Notes under the pieces: model-generated
Told to the model about the DNA's origin: nothing
Seen by the model: only the letters and a program-made list of their open reading frames with translations
Database searches by the model: none
Assembly: GCA_022760735.1 (NCBI GenBank)
Contig: JAKELU010000001.1
Location: forward strand, 64,383-128,382
Length of the DNA stretch: 64,000 bases
DNA from: Firmicutes bacterium FC7
GTDB lineage: Bacteria > Bacillota > Clostridia > Tissierellales > Tissierellaceae
Reading direction: 5' to 3'
In this document: piece by piece, positions 26,255 to 35,147 of the stretch
How the letters are laid out: each line of letters opens with the position of its first letter
Numbering within the stretch: position 1 is the stretch's first letter
Program-made: the position numbers and the translations under genes

Positions 26255-26731
26255 TTGGTAAAATTTAAATCGAATATTCATATTTTTAATCATGATAATA
26301 ATTATATGGACAGAAAAAACACTCTTCAAAAATATATGTTTTATGGTGTACTTGGTTTAGCATTAGAAATCTTTTTTACAGGCTTTAAATCACTATTAAA
26401 TAATGATCTTACATTGGAGGGAAAATCATATATTTGGATGTTTTTCATATATGGGTTAGCTGTTTTTGCAGAACCTATACATGATAGGATCAGAGATAAG
26501 AGCTTTATTATTAGAGGGCTAATCTACATGGTGTTAATATATACTGTTGAATTTATAACCGGGGGTTTTATAATGCTACTCATTGGCAAGTGTCCTTGGG
26601 ATTACACTGGTAATGGCGAAAATTCAATAAGTAGCATAATTTCAATAAAATTTGTACCTATATGGTTTGCCTTAGGGTTATTCTTAGAAAAGGTGCATGA
26701 CTTTTTAGATAGAACAACAACTTTTAGTTGA
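26255..26731 (+). CDS. Putative ABC transporter permease-like protein (CmpB family)
   Basis: A 158-residue protein with four hydrophobic segments. The second half (LIYMVLIYTVEFITGGFIML, then KCPWDYTGNGENSISSIISI and FVPIWFALGLFLEKVHD) matches the PF06541-type small membrane family often labelled ABC_trans_CmpB, of unknown function. The start is unclear: the frame opens with TTG at 26255, the first ATG is at 26306 (141 residues), and neither has a convincing ribosome site. The hydrophilic N-terminus before residue 18 may not be translated. A terminator follows. Confidence 0.7.
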   Translation: MVKFKSNIHIFNHDNNYMDRKNTLQKYMFYGVLGLALEIFFTGFKSLLNNDLTLEGKSYIWMFFIYGLAVFAEPIHDRIRDKSFIIRGLIYMVLIYTVEFITGGFIMLLIGKCPWDYTGNGENSISSIISIKFVPIWFALGLFLEKVHDFLDRTTTFS

Positions 26732-26787
26732 TTTTATATTTATATTTGACAAATTCATTGTATACAAAAAATAATATTACTTTTTAT

Positions 26788-26830
26788 AGGCTGCCGAAAA
26801 TATATATAAATAGGCAGCCTTTAGAATTTT
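26788..26830 (+). terminator. Terminator before dapF
   Basis: Perfect eight-base arms AGGCTGCC (26788-26795) and GGCAGCCT (26813-26820), followed by TTAGAATTTTTTG. It ends the CmpB-like transcript. Confidence 0.78.
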
Positions 26831-26914
26831 TTGAATTATTAACATTATATATTGATTATGAATACTATATATACGATGGTAAAAAAATCTCTAATTATGG
26901 AAAGGAGTGAAACA

Positions 26915-27754
26915 GTGGAATTTACAAAAATTCAAGGTCTTGGAAATGATTTTATAATTATAAACAATATGCAATTAAATCTACCTATACAGAAATTTTC
27001 TAATATAGCTAAACGACTATGTAGACGAAGGGTTTCTATTGGAGCAGACGGCTTAATAATTGTCGACTATGCAGATGGTAACGCAGATTTTAAGATGCAT
27101 TTTATCAACTCAGATGGTAGCATTGGTGAAATGTGCGGGAATGGAGCTAGATGCATAGCTAGATATGCTTATTTAAATAATCTTGCTCCTAAGAAGATGA
27201 CCTTTGAAACGTTAGCAGGCTTAGTAACCGCAGAAATCCTTGACAACAGACTAGTTAAAGTTAGATTAAATAACCCTGAAATCATAAAATTGGAATTAGA
27301 TATAACTATTGATGAAAAAGTTTATAAATGCTCTTATATTGAACTTGGAAATCCTGGGCTTCCTCATTTAATAGTAAATTATCCGGGACTAATTAATATT
27401 CAAGAACCTGAAATCTTTGAATTAGGAAAAATGTTAAGATTTCATGAAGAGTTTCCAAAAGGAGCAAATGTTAATTTCTATGATATATTAGACATGGATA
27501 AGGTTGTTGTTAAAACCTACGAAAGAGGAGTTGAAGGTTTTACTCTAGCATGTGGAACAGGCGCAGGTTCAACTGTTGCAGCTCTGATACTAAAAAATGA
27601 AATAAAAAGCAATAAAGTAAAAGTTCTAGTTCCTGGTGGAGAATTACTTATTGAAGTTGAGAAAAATGAAGAAACGATAGAAAAATTATACTTAGTTGGT
27701 GATACAAATATTATCGCCGTTGGTCAAATATTTGATGAAGATTTAATTCAATAA
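26915..27754 (+). CDS. dapF: Diaminopimelate epimerase
   Basis: The start is GTG at 26915, seven bases after AAGGAG, giving 279 residues; the frame is open further upstream but without a ribosome site. Both catalytic cysteines are present in their motifs, MCGNGARC (about residue 74) and LACGTGAGST (about residue 220). The fold is the duplicated DapF barrel. It converts LL- to meso-diaminopimelate for lysine and peptidoglycan synthesis, so the organism likely has a DAP-type wall. A Na+:dicarboxylate symporter gene starts 20 bases downstream, probably cotranscribed. Confidence 0.96.
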   Translation: MEFTKIQGLGNDFIIINNMQLNLPIQKFSNIAKRLCRRRVSIGADGLIIVDYADGNADFKMHFINSDGSIGEMCGNGARCIARYAYLNNLAPKKMTFETLAGLVTAEILDNRLVKVRLNNPEIIKLELDITIDEKVYKCSYIELGNPGLPHLIVNYPGLINIQEPEIFELGKMLRFHEEFPKGANVNFYDILDMDKVVVKTYERGVEGFTLACGTGAGSTVAALILKNEIKSNKVKVLVPGGELLIEVEKNEETIEKLYLVGDTNIIAVGQIFDEDLIQ

Positions 27755-27773
27755 TATTGAGGGAGTTGGTTGA

Positions 27774-28997
27774 ATGAATAAAAAGAGTATTTGGCTAAAC
27801 TATCGTTTCCCAATTATCCTTATTATTTCAATCGCTGTAGGTAGTATTATAGGAGTTATATTTGGAGAAAATGCAACTGTACTTAAACCATTTGGTGATA
27901 TATTTATAAACTTAATGTTCACTGTAGTTACTCCATTAGTATTTGTAACAATATCTAGTGCTGTGGGTAACATGGTCAATATGAAAAGACTAGGTAAAAT
28001 ATTAGGTAATATGTTCCTAACATTTGTTGTCACAGGATTAATTGCAGCTATATTAATTATTTTTGTCGTTAAAATATTCCCTCCAGCTGAAGGGGTAAAT
28101 ATTGCTATAGAAACCGTTGAAGAATTAGAAAGGATTACACTATCAGAGCAAATTGTCAATGCACTTACAGTTAATGATTTTAGCAAATTACTTTCAAGAT
28201 CTAATATGATGCCTCTAATAGTATTTTCAATTTTATTTGGATACTGTGTTAGCTTGTTTGGAGAAAATAACGCGGTTGCTAAAGGTTTAGATGCACTTTC
28301 AAAGGTAATGATGAAATTAATCAATGTAGTAATGCTATATGCCCCAATAGGGTTAGCAGCATATTTTGCCACTTTGATTGGTGAATTTGGGCCTCAATTA
28401 TTAGGTGCTTATGCAAAAGCAATGGCTATTTATTATCCAATCTGCGTATTTTACTTCATAGTAGCTTTTACAGGTTATACCTATTTTTCTGGTGGTAAAC
28501 CTGCTGTAAAATCTTTCTTTAAAAATATAATTAGCCCTACTATTACATCTATTGCTACTCAAAGTTCAATAGCAACACTTCCCGTTAATCTGGAAGCAGC
28601 TAAGCGCATTGGTGTCCCTAAGGATATACGTGAAATTGTACTTCCAATTGGTGCAACAATGCATATGGATGGTACAGTACTCTCATCTATACTCAAAATT
28701 TCATTCTTATATGGAATATTTAATCAGGATTTTACCGGAATTGGTACTTACACAATAGCTATTGTAATTTCAATTTTAAGTGGAGTAGTAATGTCAGGTA
28801 TTCCTGGTGGGGGATTAATTGGTGAAATGTTGATTGTTAGTTTATTTGGATTTCCATCAGAAGCCTTTCCAATTATAGCAACTATAGGATTTTTAGTTGA
28901 TCCCCCAGCAACCTGTATAAATGCAACCGGAGATACAGTTGCGGCAATGATAGTTACAAGATTAGTTGAGGGTAAAAATTGGATGAGTGAGACATAA
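27774..28997 (+). CDS. Dicarboxylate/amino acid:cation symporter (DAACS/GltP family)
   Basis: A 407-residue transporter with the family's hallmarks: the serine-rich hairpin QSSIATLPVNL, the helix-7 motif around ATMHMDGTVL (in place of NMDGT), hairpin GIPGGGLIG, and DPPATCINATGDTVAAM for substrate and Na+ binding. It takes up glutamate, aspartate or C4-dicarboxylates with Na+ or H+. It is placed directly after dapF. The C-terminal region lacks the usual Arg/Asp discriminator that I can read with confidence, so the substrate is left open. Confidence 0.92.
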   Translation: MNKKSIWLNYRFPIILIISIAVGSIIGVIFGENATVLKPFGDIFINLMFTVVTPLVFVTISSAVGNMVNMKRLGKILGNMFLTFVVTGLIAAILIIFVVKIFPPAEGVNIAIETVEELERITLSEQIVNALTVNDFSKLLSRSNMMPLIVFSILFGYCVSLFGENNAVAKGLDALSKVMMKLINVVMLYAPIGLAAYFATLIGEFGPQLLGAYAKAMAIYYPICVFYFIVAFTGYTYFSGGKPAVKSFFKNIISPTITSIATQSSIATLPVNLEAAKRIGVPKDIREIVLPIGATMHMDGTVLSSILKISFLYGIFNQDFTGIGTYTIAIVISILSGVVMSGIPGGGLIGEMLIVSLFGFPSEAFPIIATIGFLVDPPATCINATGDTVAAMIVTRLVEGKNWMSET

Positions 28998-29016
28998 AGT
29001 CCCACTCATTTATTTT
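28983..29016. terminator. Terminator between the symporter and thpR
   Basis: Seven-base arms ATGAGTG (28983-28989) and CACTCAT (29003-29009) overlap the symporter stop codon and run into TTTATTTTG. It sits between converging genes. Confidence 0.55.
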
Positions 29017-29018
29017 GC

Positions 29019-29555
29019 CTAATCCAATGCTTTCGAATATATATTTGTATAAATTAATCTTCCTTTTATATTCTCTGATTTCATAAGGTCAATTCTGTCA
29101 ACTATTATCTTTATATTTTTAATTTGATTAGAAATTATTTCTGAATTAAAACCATCTCCCATTACTACTCTCCTACCTAGGGTTAGATGAGGCTTATATG
29201 GTCTATTTTCCAAGGTGAACCCTTGCTCTAATAAATATCTGTGCAGTTCAGCCTGAAGATTTATTAGAGATCTATTCTCCTTTAATCCTATCCAGTAGAT
29301 ATTGCCTTCTCTACGCTTAAAGTGTCCTATATCTGATAATTCTAGGGTAAATCCTTCTTCTTTTACTTTATTCATAGCATGCTTTATTGAATCTAATTTA
29401 CTTTCATCCACCTCTCCTAAAAATTCTAATGTAATATGCATATGCTCCTTACTTACAAATTTACCTTTATCGGCGAATTTTTTCACTTTATCAGAAATTT
29501 TGTGAATTTTATCCTTTGTTTCCTCATCAAAATTTATAGCTATAAATAATCTCAT
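29019..29555 (-). CDS. thpR: RNA 2',3'-cyclic phosphodiesterase (ThpR/LigT)
   Basis: A 178-residue 2H phosphoesterase with both catalytic motifs, HITLEFLG (about residue 43) and HLTLGR (about residue 123). ThpR opens 2',3'-cyclic phosphates at RNA ends. Length matches the family. It lies 55 bases after the cadA-type gene on the same strand; the spacer has no clear terminator, so read-through from the metal operon is possible. Confidence 0.92.
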   Translation of the reverse strand: MRLFIAINFDEETKDKIHKISDKVKKFADKGKFVSKEHMHITLEFLGEVDESKLDSIKHAMNKVKEEGFTLELSDIGHFKRREGNIYWIGLKENRSLINLQAELHRYLLEQGFTLENRPYKPHLTLGRRVVMGDGFNSEIISNQIKNIKIIVDRIDLMKSENIKGRLIYTNIYSKALD

Positions 29556-29610
29556 TCCAATTACCTCTTTTTTATAATGATTTAAAAGACAAAGTGGGGC
29601 AAGTTACATG

Positions 29611-32001
29611 CTATTTCATTACTCTCATGGAGTTTAGAATTGCTATTAAGGCTACTCCCACATCAGCAAATACAGCTTCCCACATTGTAGCTATACCAAA
29701 GGCACCCATAACCAGAAATACTCCTTTTACAACTAATGCAAAAACAATATTTTGCCATACTATCTTTTTAGTTTTATTAGCCATCTTTATAGCCTCAGCA
29801 ACCTTTGATGGTTCATCAGTCATTATTACTATATCAGCTGCCTCTATTGCTGCATCGGAACCTAGTCCACCCATTGCTATACCAATATCAGCCCTTGCCA
29901 GTACCGGTGCATCATTGATTCCATCACCTACAAATATCAGCTTACCTTTTTCTGATTTTTTCTTAAATAGCATTTCTAACTTTTCAACTTTATCTGTAGG
30001 TAATAATTCAGTATATACTTCATCTAGCCCTAATTCATTACCTACTTTTTCTCCAACTAATCTAGTATCACCTGTTAACATTACTGTATTTTTGATTCCA
30101 AGTGTTCTTAGTTCCTTTATAGCCTTAGCAGAATCTTCTTTTATTTCATCGGATATTATAATATATCCTACATATTTTTTATCTAATGCAACATGGACTA
30201 CAGTTCCAATAGCACTTACATCATTATAAGCTATATTCTCTCTATCCATCAACTTCTTATTCCCTGCTAGGATTTCTCTATCATCTACAACTACTTTTAT
30301 ACCGTGACCAGATATTTCTTCATAATTTTCTATTAATGATTTGTTTACCTCTTTGCCATATTCCTTCAATATTGAAGTAGCAATTGGATGATTTGAAAAA
30401 CTTTCTGCAAATGCTGCTATTTCTACTAATTCATCCTTAGCAAAATCCCCTTCTGGTTGAACTTTTGTTACCCTAAATACACCCTTAGTTAAGGTTCCTG
30501 TTTTATCGAAAACCACTGTTTCAACTGTGTTTAATGCTTCAAGATAGTTGCTACCTTTAACCAATATACCTCTCTTAGAAGCTCCTCCAATTCCTCCAAA
30601 AAAACCTAGTGGAATTGATATTACTAGTGCACAAGGACAGGATATTACTAAGAAAATCAATGCTCTGTAAAACCATTCAGAAAATGTTGCTCCTTTTAGA
30701 AATAATGGTGGTATAAATGCTAAAGCCAATGCTCCATAAACTATTGTTGGAGTATAATATCTTGCAAATTTTGTAATAAACTTTTCTGTAGGTGCTTTTT
30801 TACTACTTGCATTTTGTACTAAATCAAGAATTTTAGATACTGTTGATTCACCAAAATTCTTAGTAACTTCTATATTTAAAACACCATTTTTATTTATAAA
30901 TCCACTCAATGCTTCACTTCCAGGCTCTAATTCTCTAGGTAATGATTCACCTGTTAATGCTGAAGTATCTACCATAGAATTACCCTCTATAACTCTACCG
31001 TCTAGAGGTATCTTTTCACCAGGCTTTACAACTATTATATCCCCTATATTTATATCTTCAGGAGATACTACCCTAATATCATCACCTACTTTTAGGTTTG
31101 CATAATCTGGTCTTATATCCATTAGTTCACTTATAGATTTTCTTGACCTATTTACTGCAATATCTTGGAACAGTTCTCCTATTTGATAGAATAGCATTAC
31201 CCCTACTGCTTCAGCATATTCTCCTACAAAGAAAGCACCAACAGTGGCTATACTCATAAGAAAGTTCTCATCAAAGACCTGACCTCTTAATATATTACTA
31301 ATTGCCCTAGATAATACTTCTCCACCTACTACTGTATATGCCATTAGAAATATTAGCAAATTAAATAACGGTGTAGTCTCAATTACAGATCCTAGTATCA
31401 ATAGGCCAGCACTTAAAAATATTTTAATAATCTGTTCTTTTGCTTCAGATTCTCCATGTTCGTGTTCATGGTCATGTCCGTGGTTGTGCCCATGTTGGTG
31501 TTCATGAGACTGTACTTCTTTCTTGTAAAGTCCAGTGCTTATCATTTTTACATTTGGCTCTATTATATTTACAATTTTACTAACTTTTTCAAGTATATCT
31601 TCTTCTTCAGATTTATTTTTAATTTCAATGGTCAATTTCTTTGAAACAAAATCAACCATAGCTGTATCAACTCCATCAAGTTCATTTACCTTGCCCTCTA
31701 TTGTCGTTGCACAATGGGCACATCCTAACCCTTCGAGGATATATTGCCTCTTAATTGGTTTGTCTATTTCTTTTTCAATAACCTTTACATGTGGTTCATG
31801 TTTATGAACAATTGTAGTAACTTGTTCAATTAAGGATTTTAGATCGTAATCACTACTTGTTTCCAAGGTTAATGTCTTAGTTAAAAAATTTATAGAGGCA
31901 ATAACACCATCTATATTATTAACATCATGTTCAATTTTTGCTGAACAGTTAGCACAATCTAATCCTTCTAAAATTAACTCCTTTTTTGTTGCTATAACCA
32001 T
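29611..32001 (-). CDS. cadA: Zn/Cd-type heavy-metal P-type ATPase
   Basis: A 796-residue P1B-type ATPase. Two N-terminal HMA domains carry GLDCANC (residue ~13) and GLGCAHC (residue ~74). A His-rich linker (HEHQHGHNHGHDHEHEHG, about 167-184) follows. The transport motif is SCPCAL, with DKTGTLTKG, SFSNHPIA and [14 protein letters not shown] for catalysis. The C-terminal membrane part lacks the copper-type YN and MxxSS motifs, and DVGVALIAILNSMR is typical of P1B-2 Zn2+/Cd2+/Pb2+ pumps. It exports divalent soft metals. A CadC-type repressor gene lies 28 bases upstream. The His-rich segment after two HMA domains suggests zinc sensing or buffering. Confidence 0.93.
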   Translation of the reverse strand: MVIATKKELILEGLDCANCSAKIEHDVNNIDGVIASINFLTKTLTLETSSDYDLKSLIEQVTTIVHKHEPHVKVIEKEIDKPIKRQYILEGLGCAHCATTIEGKVNELDGVDTAMVDFVSKKLTIEIKNKSEEEDILEKVSKIVNIIEPNVKMISTGLYKKEVQSHEHQHGHNHGHDHEHEHGESEAKEQIIKIFLSAGLLILGSVIETTPLFNLLIFLMAYTVVGGEVLSRAISNILRGQVFDENFLMSIATVGAFFVGEYAEAVGVMLFYQIGELFQDIAVNRSRKSISELMDIRPDYANLKVGDDIRVVSPEDINIGDIIVVKPGEKIPLDGRVIEGNSMVDTSALTGESLPRELEPGSEALSGFINKNGVLNIEVTKNFGESTVSKILDLVQNASSKKAPTEKFITKFARYYTPTIVYGALALAFIPPLFLKGATFSEWFYRALIFLVISCPCALVISIPLGFFGGIGGASKRGILVKGSNYLEALNTVETVVFDKTGTLTKGVFRVTKVQPEGDFAKDELVEIAAFAESFSNHPIATSILKEYGKEVNKSLIENYEEISGHGIKVVVDDREILAGNKKLMDRENIAYNDVSAIGTVVHVALDKKYVGYIIISDEIKEDSAKAIKELRTLGIKNTVMLTGDTRLVGEKVGNELGLDEVYTELLPTDKVEKLEMLFKKKSEKGKLIFVGDGINDAPVLARADIGIAMGGLGSDAAIEAADIVIMTDEPSKVAEAIKMANKTKKIVWQNIVFALVVKGVFLVMGAFGIATMWEAVFADVGVALIAILNSMRVMK

Positions 32002-32029
32002 GTCATCTCCCCCTTTCTAATGCTTAATA

Positions 32030-32392
32030 TTACTCTTTAATATGCATTAAGCCTTGATCAAAGATTGCTTTTACATGGTTATCATCTAATGAATAATAAA
32101 CCACTTTACCTTCCCGTCTATTTTTAACAAGCCTTGCTTGCTTTAATACTCTTAATTGATGTGATATGGCTGACTGAGTCATATTAAGAACTGAAGCTAT
32201 ATCACAAACACACATCTCAGATTCATCCAAAGCCCATAGTATCTTTACTCTTGTGGAATCCCCAAATACTTTGAACAACTCAGCTAAATCATATAGTACT
32301 TCTTCATCAGGCATATTTTTTCTTACGTTTTCAACTACGTCTTCATGAATTACTGTACAATCACATTTATCCAACTCTATTTTTTCCTTCAC
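32030..32392 (-). CDS. ArsR/SmtB family metal repressor, CadC-like
   Basis: The start is GTG at 32392 behind GGGGGAG, giving 120 residues; the longer frame runs through the promoter and is rejected. A winged helix (ESEMCVCDIASVLNMTQSAI, SHQLRVLKQARLVKNRREGK) is framed by two possible metal sites. The alpha3N site uses MCVCD with the N-terminal KCDC, as in CadC. The alpha5 site uses D-x-H...H-x2-E at DNHVKAIFDQGLMHIKE, as in SmtB/CzrA. It therefore probably senses Cd, Pb or Zn. It heads the operon with the P-type ATPase. Having both sites suggests a CadC-type protein with a regulatory zinc site. Confidence 0.9.
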   Translation of the reverse strand: MKEKIELDKCDCTVIHEDVVENVRKNMPDEEVLYDLAELFKVFGDSTRVKILWALDESEMCVCDIASVLNMTQSAISHQLRVLKQARLVKNRREGKVVYYSLDDNHVKAIFDQGLMHIKE

Positions 32393-32446
32393 TTTTTCTC
32401 CCCCTTCTGCTTGAACATTTGAACAATCGTTCTTATGTATATAATA

Positions 32447-32503
32447 ATTATATGCAAACATCCAACATATTGTCAATATATCATATGAATAATTATTCAT
32501 ATG
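32447..32503 (-). promoter_or_regulatory. cad operon promoter and 22-bp palindromic operator
   Basis: On the minus strand TTGACA (32471-32476) and TATAAT (32447-32452) are 18 bases apart. A perfect 22-base palindrome with half site CATATGAATAA lies at 32482-32503, close to the TGAA-TTCA operators of ArsR/SmtB proteins. It sits just upstream of the -35. A weaker GAAC-AATC-GTTC dyad (32421-32432) lies downstream of the -10. Either could bind the repressor. Confidence 0.72.
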
Positions 32504-32661
32504 ATTGTGTTTAAAGGAAGTTGTGATGTAAATATGATTACTTTATTTTTCAAATCATTAAATGGTATAATGATTATAGTTCACATTTGTAGATTTATGT
32601 GGATACTGATTAAAATATATGAAAGCGGTTAAATTATCAATATATTTATTCGCAATATAGG

Positions 32662-32690
32662 TTGAAGGTAAGTTATAGATATAGTATTAT
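32662..32690 (+). promoter_or_regulatory. Promoter of the fluoride-controlled antiporter
   Basis: TTGAAG (32662-32667), 17 bases, TATTAT (32685-32690). The predicted transcription start falls at about 32697, directly before the fluoride aptamer. The stretch 32504-32661 upstream is AT-rich and I see no gene in it. Confidence 0.7.
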
Positions 32691-32699
32691 ATCTTTATT

Positions 32700-32763
32700 G
32701 GGAATGAAGTTCTCCCTTGGTAATATAATTACCAAAACCGCAATTATGCTGATGACTTCTGCA
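32700..32763 (+). promoter_or_regulatory. Fluoride riboswitch (crcB motif) aptamer
   Basis: The stretch has the crcB-motif layout. GGGAATGAAGTTCTCCC (32700-32716) forms the first stem with the ATG-x-x-GTTC loop. An optional hairpin TTGGTAAT/ATTACCAA follows. Then AACCGC, a short loop and GCTGATGACTTCTGC complete the second stem and pseudoknot. Fluoride riboswitches control fluoride exporters, eriC-F, and some cation antiporters. The aptamer starts right after the promoter, and its 3' strand is shared with a terminator. I recognise this by eye; a covariance search would confirm it. Confidence 0.85.
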
Positions 32764-32794
32764 AAAACTATGCAGAAATTGTCAGCTTTTTTAT
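32748..32794 (+). terminator. Riboswitch-controlled intrinsic terminator
   Basis: Fifteen-base arms (32748-32762 and 32772-32786) pair GCTGATGACTTCTGC with GCAGAAATTGTCAGC, followed by six T. The 5' arm is the 3' part of the fluoride aptamer, so ligand binding and termination exclude each other: fluoride should switch the antiporter on. Confidence 0.85.
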
Positions 32795-32818
32795 TTCTGT
32801 AAATCTAAGGAGGATTTT

Positions 32819-33997
32819 ATGCTTGCAAGTTTAGCACTCATTTTTCTGTTAGGTCTGATGTTAGGAAAAATATTCAATCAACTTAAATTACCTAGTTTAC
32901 TAGGTATGATTATTACGGGTATGATTTTAGGTCCCTATGCTTTTAATCTATTGGACTCATCTATCTTAGACATATCTGCTGATTTAAGGCAACTAGCCTT
33001 AATAATTATATTAACTAGAGCAGGATTGTCGCTTGATATTAGTGATTTAAAAAAAGTCGGTAGACCTGCTATAATGATGTGTTTTGTTCCTGCTTGCTTC
33101 GAAATTGTAGGAGTTGTATTATTTGCACCACGAGTATTAGGTATCTCCGTATTAGAAGCTGCAATTATGGGAAGTGTTCTAGCAGCAGTATCACCAGCTG
33201 TAGTTGTCCCAAGGATGCTAAAAATTATGAAAGAGGGTTATGGAAAAGAAAGAAGCGTTCCACAATTGATTTTAGCTGGGGCATCGGTAGATGATGTTTT
33301 TGTTATTGTACTGTTTACAGCATTTACATCATTAGTAACAGGTGAAGTTGTTTCAGTATCAAATTTTCTTCAGATTCCCATATCTATCATATTAGGTATT
33401 CTAATTGGGTCTTTGATGGGTATTGGATTAACTATACTTTTTAAGAAATTTCATATGAGGGATACTGTAAAGATTATAATTATTCTTAGTTTGTCATGTC
33501 TACTTATTGAATTACAGAATAGCTTAGAAGGAATAGTACCCATTTCAGGGTTACTTTCGATTATGAGCATGGGAATTGCAATTTATCAAAAGTATAATAT
33601 ATTAGCAGATAGGCTTTCAGATAAATATAATAAGCTTTGGGTAGCTGCGGAGGTGTTGTTATTCGTTCTAGTCGGTGCTACAGTAGATTTAAACTATGCT
33701 CTTCAAGCGGGAGGATATGCTATAGCTATTGTCCTAGGAGCATTAATGTTTAGAATGATTGGAGTTTATATATGCCTCTTAAGAACTAAGTTATCAAAGA
33801 AAGAAAGATTGTTTTGTATGGTAGCATATACACCTAAAGCAACTGTACAGGCAGCAATTGGAGCAATCCCTCTTTCAATGGGATTAGCTAGTGGTCAACA
33901 AGTTTTAACAGTGGCAGTATTATCGATTTTAATTACAGCTCCATTTGGAGCTATGTGTATTGACCATCTATATACTAGATTATTAGAACTTAAATAA
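32819..33997 (+). CDS. Cation:proton antiporter (CPA family), fluoride-riboswitch controlled
   Basis: A 392-residue protein with about twelve membrane helices, of the NhaP/KefB-like monovalent cation:proton antiporter superfamily. Recognisable parts are GKIFNQLKLPSLLGMIITGM at the N-terminus, LTRAGLSLD, the ASVDDVFVIVLF helix with the paired Asp expected in the ion site, and VAYTPKATVQAAIGAIPLSM. AAGGAGG precedes the ATG. The fluoride riboswitch in the leader ties it to fluoride stress, where it could restore ion or pH balance or act more directly. The exchanged ion is not known. A terminator lies about 100 bases downstream. Confidence 0.88.
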   Translation: MLASLALIFLLGLMLGKIFNQLKLPSLLGMIITGMILGPYAFNLLDSSILDISADLRQLALIIILTRAGLSLDISDLKKVGRPAIMMCFVPACFEIVGVVLFAPRVLGISVLEAAIMGSVLAAVSPAVVVPRMLKIMKEGYGKERSVPQLILAGASVDDVFVIVLFTAFTSLVTGEVVSVSNFLQIPISIILGILIGSLMGIGLTILFKKFHMRDTVKIIIILSLSCLLIELQNSLEGIVPISGLLSIMSMGIAIYQKYNILADRLSDKYNKLWVAAEVLLFVLVGATVDLNYALQAGGYAIAIVLGALMFRMIGVYICLLRTKLSKKERLFCMVAYTPKATVQAAIGAIPLSMGLASGQQVLTVAVLSILITAPFGAMCIDHLYTRLLELK

Positions 33998-34102
33998 TTG
34001 TTTATAAAGTTCGCATTGATAATTATCTAGTTAAGACACATTATTTATAAAACACGTCATAGTTGTATTTTTATATGGCTTCATTATAGTATTTTCAAAA
34101 TT

Positions 34103-34150
34103 AGCCTATATCTTAAATTACTATGTAAAATAAGATATAGGCTTTATATT
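34103..34150 (+). terminator. Terminator after the antiporter
   Basis: Thirteen-base perfect arms AGCCTATATCTTA (34103-34115 and 34131-34143), followed by TTATATTTTC. It also suits the converging degV side. Confidence 0.75.
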
Positions 34151-34196
34151 TTCAGAACCAAGAATCTCTATATACTTTTAAGGTTTCCTTAGCTGC

Positions 34197-35024
34197 TTAA
34201 TAAAAGGATATAATCATTCCTTTATCACCTGCATATGTGCCCATTGTTGCTCCCATATAATTTATTATAACATCTTTGGGATTAAATCTTTTTATAATCT
34301 CAGACTTTAAAAACTCTGCATCCTTCTGATTATTAATGTGAGTTATACCAAATACAGTATTTGAAAAGTCATCTTTAAGGTCTCCAATTAACCCTAAGGT
34401 TCTATTTAAAAATTTCCTCTTCCCTCGTATTTTTTCAAGTATTTCAACTTTTCCATTTACTCCATGTAATATTACTTTTATATCCAATACCTTCGCTATT
34501 GAACCTTGAAATTTACTTAGTCTACCACCCTTTACAATATTCTCAAGAGTATCTAACAATATTAATATATTTGAATGTTTCTTCATCTCTTCCAGATGGT
34601 CTACTATTTCATCTATACTTTTTCCTTGTTCCCTAAGCATACACGCTTCTAATATTTGAAGACCATGCCCCAAAGAGCCAGCTAAAGTATCTATTACCCG
34701 TACATCCTTACCTGAATCATCTCGACCTAAACAGGCTGATTGATAAGTACCGCTAAGACCTGAAGATATAGTTAGACATAATATAGAACCCTTTTCAGAT
34801 AACTTATTAAATACTTCAGCAAACACCCCAGGTGATGGCATTGAAGTTTTTGGTAAGCTTTTAGCATTTTTCATTTTTTTATAAAATTCCTCAGGAGTAA
34901 TGTCTTGACCTTCCAAATATTCCATCCCATCAATATTAATAGTTAAAGGTACAACTGAAATATCGTATCTATCAATAAGTTCTTTAGGCATATCCGATGA
35001 GCTGTCAGTAACTATTTGTATCAT
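34197..35024 (-). CDS. DegV family fatty-acid-binding protein
   Basis: The ATG at 35024 with GGGGTGG upstream gives 275 residues; the longer frame has no ribosome site. Motifs include IVTDSSSDMPKEL, PKTSMPSPGVF with the fatty-acid-binding Thr-Ser, ISSGLSGTYQSA and the C-terminal GATMGTYAGDKG region. DegV/FakB proteins bind acyl chains and, with FakA kinase, deliver acyl-phosphate for phospholipid synthesis. No fakA is nearby. It lies 123 bases after purD on the same strand and could be reached by read-through. Confidence 0.92.
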   Translation of the reverse strand: MIQIVTDSSSDMPKELIDRYDISVVPLTINIDGMEYLEGQDITPEEFYKKMKNAKSLPKTSMPSPGVFAEVFNKLSEKGSILCLTISSGLSGTYQSACLGRDDSGKDVRVIDTLAGSLGHGLQILEACMLREQGKSIDEIVDHLEEMKKHSNILILLDTLENIVKGGRLSKFQGSIAKVLDIKVILHGVNGKVEILEKIRGKRKFLNRTLGLIGDLKDDFSNTVFGITHINNQKDAEFLKSEIIKRFNPKDVIINYMGATMGTYAGDKGMIISFY

Positions 35025-35147
35025 AGGTACCACCCCTTTTAAATTACACCGCTTATGAAACGGAGACATCTTTAACCTCATTATATAGTTTAAAAGAGGT
35101 ACAAACAAGCATTTATCCCAAAAATTGTTAGTTATTGAAAATTTAGT

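Noticed and set aside
26728-26910. 60-residue plus-strand frame before dapF
   Set aside because: It runs through the terminator at 26788-26820 and across the dapF ribosome site, has no ribosome site of its own and shows no protein-like pattern.
29594-30229. 211-residue plus-strand frame opposite the cadA-type gene
   Set aside because: Shadow of the ATPase on the other strand; Ser/Pro/Ile-rich without motifs.
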